NCBI RefSeq assembly: GCF_030689305.1
Contig: NZ_JAUYVM010000001.1
Span: forward strand, 434,001 to 498,000
From: Vibrio penaeicida
GTDB lineage: Bacteria; Pseudomonadota; Gammaproteobacteria; Enterobacterales; Vibrionaceae
Reading direction: 5' to 3'
DNA: 64,000 nt
In this document: in pieces, positions 58,171-64,000 of the stretch
How the letters are laid out: every line of letters starts with the position of its first letter
How positions within the stretch are numbered: position 1 is the stretch's first letter
Translations under genes and position numbers: made by a program
Notes under the pieces: model-generated
Database searches by the model: none
What the model was told of the DNA's origin: nothing
What the model saw: the letters and a program-made list of their open reading frames with translations, nothing else

Positions 58171-58794
58171 TTAGCTCTCCTTGCTTTCAGATTTCAATGC
58201 TTCTAAATCTTCTTCCGCTTCATGGCTGGAAATAAGACGATCTATTTTTCCTGTCGCGATTTGCCACGCGCTTTGAGCAAAGCGAAAGGTCAGTAACGCC
58301 ATACCAATTGGAAGTGCAGCGTAAGGGATAAAGCGTGGCATTTTTTCGTAGCGCTCGCCTTCATTCATCCAGTCGGATAGGAATTGCAGAATTTCCGGCA
58401 TAGGAATGTCGTCGGTCTCGTACCATGCGCGCTCAGTCACAAACGGATACCAATAATTCCAAGAACCAATAAACAACAAAATGGAGAAGAGAAGGCACAG
58501 CGCAACGGCGACTAGTGCGTACATCTTTCTCCCACTTTCTGGTGCTAGATTAATAATGACATCTACGCCAATGTGAAAATGTTTTTTCACGCCATAAGAA
58601 GCGCCGACAAGTACCATCCAGGCAAAGAGAAAAACGGTCAGCTCCAATGCCCATAGGATGTTGTCGTTAAACACATAACGAAATACCACATTGGCAAAGG
58701 TAAGTAGGGTCATACTTCCAAGAAACAACGCAATCAGTGTTTCTTCGATTTGATCCGTTACCTTACCGACTCGAGTAAATAAGGACTGTTCCAT
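58171..58794 (-). CDS. dctQ: C4-dicarboxylate TRAP transporter small permease DctQ, cassette 2
   Basis: A 207-residue inner-membrane protein with four membrane segments. Between segments three and four it carries a longer loop (ERAWYETDDIPMPEILQFL and a further acidic part) than cassette 1, typical of the Vibrio dicarboxylate DctQ as I recall it. It works with DctM directly downstream. Confidence 0.92.
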   Translation of the reverse strand: MEQSLFTRVGKVTDQIEETLIALFLGSMTLLTFANVVFRYVFNDNILWALELTVFLFAWMVLVGASYGVKKHFHIGVDVIINLAPESGRKMYALVAVALCLLFSILLFIGSWNYWYPFVTERAWYETDDIPMPEILQFLSDWMNEGERYEKMPRFIPYAALPIGMALLTFRFAQSAWQIATGKIDRLISSHEAEEDLEALKSESKES

Positions 58795-58831
58795 ACAGAT
58801 ACTCCGCTGTATTTGGAAAAAGTAAGGGAAA

Positions 58832-58858
58832 TAGGCATGACAGAAATTGCCATGCCTA
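58832..58858 (-). other. Stem-loop between dctP and dctQ of cassette 2
   Basis: TAGGCATG / CATGCCTA around an 11-base loop, between the binding-protein stop and the small-permease start. On the minus strand TTTCCC follows, so termination would be partial. Such a hairpin would favour excess binding protein. Confidence 0.6.
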
Positions 58859-58871
58859 GGGTCTGTTTTTA

Positions 58872-59867
58872 TTATTTATTTGAAGCTAAAGCGGCTTCGA
58901 TCAAATCTGAACCGATGTCTTTTTCGAACTTCTTCCAAACAGGTTGAAGGGCTGTTACCCACTCTTGGCGTTGCTCCGGAGTCAAGGTTCTCACCACGCC
59001 ACCCGCTGCTATGATGTTTTGCTTGTTGATTTCGTTTACTTCACTGGAAGCGGAATTACGTGCAGCCGTCACATCAATAAGAATCGCGTTAAACTCTTCA
59101 CGAACATCCTTCGGCAGTTCCTTCCACCATGTATTCGATGTCACCACTAGGTAGTCCAAAATGCCATGATTGGTTTCGGTGATGCCATCTTGTACTTCGA
59201 AAAATTTCTTGCCGTAAATGTTCGACCACGTGTTTTCCTGTCCATCGATAACTTTCGTTTGAAGGCCACCGTACACTTCTTTGAACGACATTTTTTGTGG
59301 GTTTGCCCCTAATTGTTCAAACTGTGCGACCAATACATCCGATGCTTGAACACGGAATTTTAGCCCCTCGGCATCGGTAGGAGACATCAGAGGCTTACTT
59401 GCAGACATTTGCTTCATTCCGTTGTGCCAGAACGACAACCCTTTCAAACCACGACGTTTCATCGCATTTTTTAGCTTGTCACCCGCTTCTGAATTTTGGA
59501 AACGATCGACGGCGTCCACGTCTTCAAACAGAAATGGCAAATCGAAAATACGGTATTTCTTAGTGAATTTTTCAAACTTCGATAGCGATGGCGCTGCTAA
59601 TTGCACGTCACCATTGAGTAACGCTTCAAGGACTTTGTTGTCATCGTAAAGCGTTGAGTTAGGGAAAACCTGCATACAGGCTTTGCCGTTCATCTCTTCG
59701 TTCACACGCTTCTCAAGCAAAGATGCTGCAATGCCTTTGGGGTGTTTATCGGTATTCGTCACGTGGCTGAATTTAATAACAATCTCGCCAGGGTCACAGT
59801 TAGCAGCCGCTTGGAAACTGGTAAGCGCCAAGATAGAGGCAGAAAGTAGGGTAAGAGGCTTTAACAT
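58872..59867 (-). CDS. dctP: C4-dicarboxylate TRAP substrate-binding protein DctP, cassette 2
   Basis: A 331-residue periplasmic precursor with signal peptide (MLKPLTLLSASILALTSFQAAA). It has FSHVTNTDKHPKG, the ligand arginine R172 in GLKFRVQASD, and KVIDGQENTWSNIY, the classic dicarboxylate-type DctP motif. First gene of dctPQM. A sigma-54 promoter about 60 bases upstream makes it the likely main target of the nearby DctBD pair. Confidence 0.94.
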   Translation of the reverse strand: MLKPLTLLSASILALTSFQAAANCDPGEIVIKFSHVTNTDKHPKGIAASLLEKRVNEEMNGKACMQVFPNSTLYDDNKVLEALLNGDVQLAAPSLSKFEKFTKKYRIFDLPFLFEDVDAVDRFQNSEAGDKLKNAMKRRGLKGLSFWHNGMKQMSASKPLMSPTDAEGLKFRVQASDVLVAQFEQLGANPQKMSFKEVYGGLQTKVIDGQENTWSNIYGKKFFEVQDGITETNHGILDYLVVTSNTWWKELPKDVREEFNAILIDVTAARNSASSEVNEINKQNIIAAGGVVRTLTPEQRQEWVTALQPVWKKFEKDIGSDLIEAALASNK

Positions 59868-59925
59868 TTTTATTCTCCTTGTTTAACACTTAGTCGTCAT
59901 CACTGAAGACCATGTACTCGACTAA

Positions 59926-59943
59926 GAGCAAAACTCAGACCAA
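59926..59943 (-). promoter_or_regulatory. Sigma-54 (-24/-12) promoter of dctPQM cassette 2
   Basis: The minus strand reads TTGGTCTGAGTTTTGCTC: GG at -24, exactly ten bases, then GC at -12, with the TTGCT box complete and TTGG present. About nine of twelve conserved positions match. It points at dctP, whose start is about 60 bases downstream, and an NtrC-type activator gene (dctD) is nearby. Confidence 0.65.
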
Positions 59944-59960
59944 CTTGATACATTTTATTA

Positions 59961-59985
59961 ACAACCCTTTAACCACAAAGGTTGT
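59961..59985. promoter_or_regulatory. Candidate DctD binding site upstream of the sigma-54 promoter
   Basis: ACAACCCTTT and AAAGGTTGT form an imperfect inverted repeat (one extra base in the left arm) around AACCAC. It is 18 bases upstream of the -24 box, closer than usual for an enhancer site; the second repeat at 60039-60069 is at a more typical distance. Confidence 0.35.
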
Positions 59986-60038
59986 GTGTGAACTGCCTCT
60001 AAGAGCACCTGAAAAATCGAAATCTGTTTAGGCGGAAA

Positions 60039-60069
60039 TCCACCCATTGAAAAGAAGCAGATGGGTGGA
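60039..60069. promoter_or_regulatory. Inverted repeat in the dctP-PKS gap
   Basis: TCCACCCAT and ATGGGTGGA, perfect 9-base arms with a 13-base centre. Relative to the sigma-54 promoter of dctP it sits about 100-130 bases upstream, a usual place for an NtrC-type enhancer site. It could equally serve the PKS gene. Confidence 0.4.
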
Positions 60070-60138
60070 AAGTGAAACATTGGTGCACTCCTTAACGTTT
60101 TGTTCCACGACTCTCATTTTGATGCGGAACCAGATTCA

Positions 60139-60209
60139 TATAATGATGCAACTGTTGTTGTGTTTATAAACAATGAATATCTAAATGATCATTCAGATAA
60201 CAACAACAG
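60139..60209 (+). promoter_or_regulatory. -10 box and nested palindromic leader of the type III PKS gene
   Basis: TATAAT lies at 60139-60144. Downstream, CTGTTGTTGT (60152-60161) pairs with ACAACAACAG (60200-60209), whose end enters the ribosome site AGGAG (60208-60212). Enclosed are the perfect palindrome GTTTATAAAC (60162-60171) and an 11+11-base palindrome (60178-60199, arms TATCTAAATGA and TCATTCAGATA, one mismatch). As RNA this is a closed junction touching the ribosome site; as DNA the palindromes could be repressor sites. Confidence 0.65.
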
Positions 60210-60219
60210 GAGAAACGTC

Positions 60220-61263
60220 ATGAGTGTTTTAAGTAAGCCTTCCGTCTATTTTCCCGAATACGTGGTGACTCAAGACGAAATTATTGAATGCCTTCGCACG
60301 CTGCACAGCGACCAACCTCACGCAGAAAAAGCGTTTGATATGGTCAGAAATTCAAGTATTGATAAACGCCACCTTATTGTCCCGCTCGAGAAAGTCGTCT
60401 CGCTGGAAGATTTTGATGAACGAAGCGCAATTTACGATGAACAGGCTCGATTCATGTCTGAACAAGCCGCCCTTCAAGCAATTAAGAATGCGGATCTTCG
60501 GATCAAAGATATCACCATGGTCATTGTGACCTCATGCACTGGTTTTATGATGCCTTCGCTCACAGCTCATTTAATCAATGCACTTAACCTCAACAATTCA
60601 ACCATTCAGTTGCCAATGGCTCAAATGGGATGCGTAGCGGGTGCTGCTGCAGTGAATCGAGCATTTGACCACTGCCAACAATTACCAAACAACAACGCCC
60701 TGATTGTGACACTAGAAACGTCATCGCTGTGCTTTGATAAATACGCGAACCGTATTCAAGACTTTGTGACCAATTCACTGTTTGGCGATGCATGTGCAGC
60801 GGTAGTCATGCGTGGAGACGATCAAACCAGCGGAATGAAACTCACACACTCTGCCAGCCACTTCCTACAACAAAGTGAAGCGTTTATTCGCTACGACATG
60901 ACGCCGAGAGGTTTTAAATTCTCATTAGATAAAGAAGTGATGTATTCGATTGAACGCGTTGCTCCTGTCATCGATGATTTTGTTCAGTCTCGTCAGGATA
61001 AGCGATCTAAAGATCTGGATTTCTACCTCTTCCATACCGGAGGTCGGAGAATTCAAGATGAAGTAGAGCGCACATTGGAACTAACACCGGACGCTCTAGA
61101 CCATTCTAGAGCATGCTTGCGTGAAACTGGCAATACCTCAAGCGCTGCCGTTATCGATGTACTCAGAAGAAGTTTTGAACATCGAAAAGCAGGAGAACAT
61201 GGCGTCATGGCAGCATTTGGACCCGGCTTCACCACTGAAATGGCATTGGGTACTTGGCAGTAA
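60220..61263 (+). CDS. Type III polyketide synthase (chalcone/stilbene synthase family)
   Basis: Cytosolic homodimeric ketosynthase that extends a CoA-bound starter with malonyl-CoA and cyclises the product. The 347-residue protein has the full triad C138 (QMGCVAGAAA), H272 (FHTGGRR) and N305 (RETGNTSSAA), plus the family end motif AAFGPGFTTEM. The ATG at 60220 has AGGAG seven bases upstream; the frame is open back to 60100 but without a ribosome site. No tailoring enzyme, methyltransferase or regulator gene lies beside it, so the product cannot be guessed. Divergent from dctP. Confidence 0.93.
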   Translation: MSVLSKPSVYFPEYVVTQDEIIECLRTLHSDQPHAEKAFDMVRNSSIDKRHLIVPLEKVVSLEDFDERSAIYDEQARFMSEQAALQAIKNADLRIKDITMVIVTSCTGFMMPSLTAHLINALNLNNSTIQLPMAQMGCVAGAAAVNRAFDHCQQLPNNNALIVTLETSSLCFDKYANRIQDFVTNSLFGDACAAVVMRGDDQTSGMKLTHSASHFLQQSEAFIRYDMTPRGFKFSLDKEVMYSIERVAPVIDDFVQSRQDKRSKDLDFYLFHTGGRRIQDEVERTLELTPDALDHSRACLRETGNTSSAAVIDVLRRSFEHRKAGEHGVMAAFGPGFTTEMALGTWQ

Positions 61264-61270
61264 AAGCAAA

Positions 61271-61302
61271 ACGGGCGTCTGAATTCAAGTTCAGACACCC
61301 GT
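61271..61302. terminator. Terminator between the PKS gene and the 61371 gene
   Basis: A 13-base stem (ACGGGCGTCTGAA / TTCAGACACCCGT, one mismatch) with a 6-base loop. On the minus strand TTTTGCTTTT follows; on the plus strand no T run follows. It serves the minus-strand genes best but lies 8 bases past the PKS stop. Confidence 0.7.
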
Positions 61303-61370
61303 AGTTGGTATTTATATAATTAACTTATGTGTTCAGGTCTAGTCCAACTCGAGCTTTATCACTTTAAAGT

Positions 61371-61772
61371 CTATGGTTTGTCCCAGAAAAATTCTCGAAT
61401 CTTTCCATCCGCATCCGTCAAGATGTAAAAATAGTTACCTAAAACTAATTCTGAAAAATACTGCCTAAAATCCTGTTCCTTTGCTGCCTCTGAATAGTAC
61501 ATGGCATAGAATCTCTGTCCATCTTCTATATCCGCATTCTCAACTGGCGTAATTTGTATATCTAGGTTTTCCTGCAAAAGCGCGGCTTGATTGAGGTACC
61601 CACTATTGTTAACGGTGATTTCTTTCCACAACTCTAAATGTCTAGCCATACTGACTACTCTAGCTTTTTCGGTAGAAATTTGTTTTGACAACTGATCAAT
61701 ATAAGACAGAGACCAAAACAGATAGGCAAAGAACAAGGTGACCAACAGAGACAATAATCTACGCTTTACCAA
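61371..61772 (-). CDS. Unrecognised small protein with one membrane anchor
   Basis: A 133-residue protein with an N-terminal membrane helix (RRLLSLLVTLFFAYLFWSL) followed by a periplasmic-looking domain ending NYFYILTDADGKIREFFWDKP. The only possible start in this frame near the 5' end is TTG at 61772, preceded by GTGAG. It begins 7 bases after the stop of the interrupted gene, so it is the last member of a small minus-strand operon. I do not recognise the family. Confidence 0.6.
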   Translation of the reverse strand: MVKRRLLSLLVTLFFAYLFWSLSYIDQLSKQISTEKARVVSMARHLELWKEITVNNSGYLNQAALLQENLDIQITPVENADIEDGQRFYAMYYSEAAKEQDFRQYFSELVLGNYFYILTDADGKIREFFWDKP

Positions 61773-61779
61773 TTTTTTC

Positions 61780-62589
61780 TCACATTAATTTTAATTCTTG
61801 ATGATGAAGACCTTTGATAGAAGGTTTAATTCTTTTAAATTTTGGAGGAAGCTCTTTGGTTTCAGACAAACATTCATCCATGCATTGCTTTATTGTTTCA
61901 ACATAAGTAGAGCTCGCATATTTCGGGTTCCATTTACGGTTTTTATTAGAACCGACTGCACCTTCATTATCCCATATAATACGTGCTAATTTGTCTGTTG
62001 TTGGTTCGCAGCTACGTAACGCATCTAAACGATTTACTTCTCCGATACCAATGTAAAAGCCGATAAGGTTAGATACAAGATCCTCCTGACTGAACCCACT
62101 ATCTGTTATAAAGCTAAACATAGATTGAAAGCTCTCGAAACCATAAGATACTTCCATAAAAATTGATCATGCAACTTTTTTCTTTTGATCCAGCGTTAGC
62201 CCATGTTTAACAATATACCGTTTCTCAACACCTGGCTTTCCAACATACCCCGCGTGATCTTGTCTATATCTCACTAAAAAACCAGTTTTTCCATCACTAA
62301 ACTTCAAATATGGATCGTCTATACACTTCTGCAATAAACCCGAATTTTCAACGATTTTCCCGACGATATTTTTGCCAAAGTTAGTGTTATCACAACTATT
62401 TCTACGGAGTGCTTCACCTTCACTTTTGATCTGAGTCCACAAATTTTCAGCTCATATTTCAATTCTAGAGTTTGAAGGGTTTAAGTGCCCAAGATCAATC
62501 CATCCGCATTTACACGAATATATTAGCCCATAATCTTTAAACAAGTTTTTAGTCTTTGTACCATCTAGAATGTGTCTCTTTTTACTCAT
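61780..62589 (-). pseudogene. Gene interrupted by two in-frame TGA codons (DUF4056-like)
   Basis: One frame of 270 codons runs from ATG 62589 to the stop at 61780, broken only by TGA at 62452-62454 (codon 46) and TGA at 62167-62169. Protein-like sequence continues across both: ...SRIEI/AENLWTQ... and ...QKKKVA/SIFMEVSYGFE.... The ATG overlaps the stop of the upstream gene (ATGAGTAA), supporting a real original start. YSCKCGWIDLGH and SGFSQEDLVSNLIGF resemble motifs I associate with DUF4056 proteins; that link is tentative. Fragments at 62167-62442 (TTG start) and 61780-62157 could still be translated separately. The stretch is visibly A+T-richer than its surroundings. Confidence 0.75.
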
Positions 62590-63004
62590 CTCCAACCCCT
62601 ACAAATGCGGCTTCAACTTCAACGCCGATACCTGTTAACTGCTCAATAATTAAAGAAATTCTGCCACCATAGTAATCTTTAGCACATTTGGAACTTATGT
62701 TCTTTTCTATGTCTTCACACTGATAGCTGTTTTGGATCAGTTGGTTTTTAAAGGATTGGAGAGAAATGTTTAGTCCGTACCTAGCTGTTACAATTGTTGG
62801 TTTGAGACCATCCGATGCATAAAAGCTAAATGTTATGGAACCTTCTTCTGTGTGGAATTCATAACCCTTAATTTTCTCGTCAACTTTGAACTTATATGCA
62901 AACGTATTAGATTTAAAATCTCCTGGCTCCCATTCATAGAAAGAAAAAAAAGCGAATATGGTGCTTATAGTTAGAAAAATTAATGGAAGTACATATCGGA
63001 TCAT
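62582..63004 (-). CDS. Unrecognised exported or membrane-anchored protein
   Basis: A 140-residue protein with a signal-peptide or anchor start (MIRYVLPLIFLTISTIFAFFSF) and a beta-rich remainder with two cysteines (YQCEDIEKNISSKCAKDYYGG) that could form a disulfide outside the cytoplasm. Its stop overlaps the start of the interrupted gene, so they form an operon of three genes reaching 61371. No family recognised. Confidence 0.65.
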   Translation of the reverse strand: MIRYVLPLIFLTISTIFAFFSFYEWEPGDFKSNTFAYKFKVDEKIKGYEFHTEEGSITFSFYASDGLKPTIVTARYGLNISLQSFKNQLIQNSYQCEDIEKNISSKCAKDYYGGRISLIIEQLTGIGVEVEAAFVGVGDE

Positions 63005-63101
63005 TGCTTCAGCTTACGTTATCTTTGATAAGTGTGCATATTCATACATATTAAGATTATTGCAACCGTCAGATACGTGATTTCCATCGAGAAATAAAAA
63101 A

Positions 63102-63149
63102 GCGCCCACTACGGGGCGCAAAAACGACAAAAGGTCCCTCGACCTTTTG
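63102..63149 (-). terminator. Tandem terminator hairpins after the MalK-like gene
   Basis: Two stem-loops in a row: CAAAAGGTC / GACCTTTTG (63128-63149) and GCGCCC / GGGCGC (63102-63119), the second running into TTTTTT on the minus strand. A third, weaker repeat GAAGCCT / AGGCTTC lies at 63167-63188. Confidence 0.85.
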
Positions 63150-63214
63150 GTTGTCACAGACAAAATGAAGCCTAAACGCTAAGGCTTCAAACCCTTGTAA
63201 GGTAGGACTTGTAC

Positions 63215-64000
63215 CTATTGTTCGATACGAATCTCCGTTTTCGCATCAAAGAACACGGCTTTAGAAAGATCAAAGTATAAGTTGGTTACCTCCCCAACGC
63301 TTACATCAAGCTCGGGAGATAATCGGCAAGCCACTTCTTGGTTGTTCACTTTTACCATGGCTATCGTGTCTGGACCCGTTGGCTCAAGTACTTCTATTTT
63401 TAGAGGCAATTCGCTAGCGACGCTTCCTAGCTCAACCTGTTCAGTGATATTTTCTGGTCGCAAGCCAATCACGACTTCTTGCCCATCACGAGTTCGTAGC
63501 GATTCCGGTAAGCGAATATCATGAATCTTGTCTTCACCATCCGTGACTTTTAGCACTGGGTGATCAACTTCATTCAAATCCACCTTACCGCGGATGAAGT
63601 TCATCGAAGGCGACCCCATGAAACCTGCGACAAACATATTGTTGGGTTTGTTGTAGATCTCTTTGGGTGTGCCTAGCTGCTGGAGCTCTCCATCCTTCAT
63701 GACGGCGATTCTATCCGCCAATGTCATGGCTTCAATCTGATCGTGGGTTACATACACAATGGTGGTGTTTAGTTGCTGATGTAGGCGCTTAATTTGAGTA
63801 CGCATTTCGACGCGCAACTTCGCATCTAGGTTCGACAACGGCTCATCAAACAAATACAGCTTAGGCTTGCGGGCCAAGGCGCGTCCCATGGCAACACGCT
63901 GGCGCTGGCCACCGGACAACTGCGAAGGTTTACGATCAAGCAGGTGATCAATTTGCAGCATTTCGGCAACTCGATTTACCTCAGCTTCGATTTCGTCCGT
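63215..64000 (-). CDS. MalK/UgpC-type sugar ABC transporter ATPase, 5' part missing
   Basis: The frame is open to the window edge; about 260 C-terminal residues are visible. The ABC part shows signature [15 protein letters not shown], Walker [17 protein letters not shown] and the switch histidine in [16 protein letters not shown]. The regulatory TOBE/OB domain follows ([24 protein letters not shown]). Such ATPases serve carbohydrate or glycerol-phosphate importers, sometimes several at once. The Walker A and partner genes lie outside, so the substrate cannot be named. Confidence 0.9.
   Translation of the reverse strand, partial: TDEIEAEVNRVAEMLQIDHLLDRKPSQLSGGQRQRVAMGRALARKPKLYLFDEPLSNLDAKLRVEMRTQIKRLHQQLNTTIVYVTHDQIEAMTLADRIAVMKDGELQQLGTPKEIYNKPNNMFVAGFMGSPSMNFIRGKVDLNEVDHPVLKVTDGEDKIHDIRLPESLRTRDGQEVVIGLRPENITEQVELGSVASELPLKIEVLEPTGPDTIAMVKVNNQEVACRLSPELDVSVGEVTNLYFDLSKAVFFDAKTEIRIEQ

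Noticed and set aside
61780..62589. Selenocysteine or reassigned TGA in the interrupted gene
   Set aside because: No selenoprotein-like motif surrounds either TGA, and TGA serves as a normal stop elsewhere in the window, including this gene's own end.

Overview
The window reads as one contiguous piece of a gammaproteobacterial chromosome, most likely a Vibrio or a close member of the Vibrionaceae. The evidence is the gene content: a FadR with the extra segment typical of Vibrio, fadR-nhaB-dsbB synteny, a complete aerobic-to-anaerobic menaquinone operon, a rhombosortase gene, the tig-clpP-clpX-lon-hupB-ppiD block and DctBD-controlled TRAP transporters. I see no rRNA, tRNA, CRISPR array, insertion sequence or prophage.

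Layout. 1-6009: asmA (cut by the window edge), udk, mrp and, divergently, metG. 6236-12683: an unrecognised membrane-anchored protein, fadR, nhaB-dsbB, a YecA-like SEC-C protein and dusC. 12782-18205: a membrane diguanylate cyclase, a three-gene ABC importer of the TrpXYZ-like type and yfbV. 18550-25863: ackA-pta (acetate overflow), a Tim44-domain protein, and a TetR regulator with an MFS/acyltransferase fusion. 25968-33275: menF-menD-menH-menB-menC-menE on the minus strand, converting chorismate to dihydroxynaphthoyl-CoA. 33525-38434: alaA, yfbR and a dGTPase-like gene, a DTW-domain gene overlapping the rhombosortase gene head to head, and comEA. 38559-47084: the proteostasis block (ppiD, hupB, lon, clpX, clpP, tig). 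47531-59867: the DctB/DctD two-component pair, one TRAP cassette on the plus strand, a LysR/pirin/flavin reductase/DUF2798 group, and a second, more canonical C4-dicarboxylate-type TRAP cassette on the minus strand with a good sigma-54 promoter. 60220-61263: a solitary type III polyketide synthase with an elaborately palindromic leader. 61371-63004: an A+T-rich group of envelope genes, one of which is broken by two in-frame TGA codons. 63215-64000: the 3' part of a MalK/UgpC-type ATPase.

How the parts relate: much is housekeeping (translation, tRNA modification, nucleotide salvage and turnover, quinone synthesis, proteolysis). The accessory and most interesting part is 50.7-63.0 kb, where two TRAP systems, a redox-type LysR cluster, a type III PKS and a degraded envelope locus follow one another. 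No obviously new multi-gene system could be proved from the sequence. The best candidates for new biology are the structured leader of the PKS gene, the structured nhaB leader, the 39-bp perfect palindrome ahead of the first TRAP cassette and the twice-interrupted gene near 62 kb.
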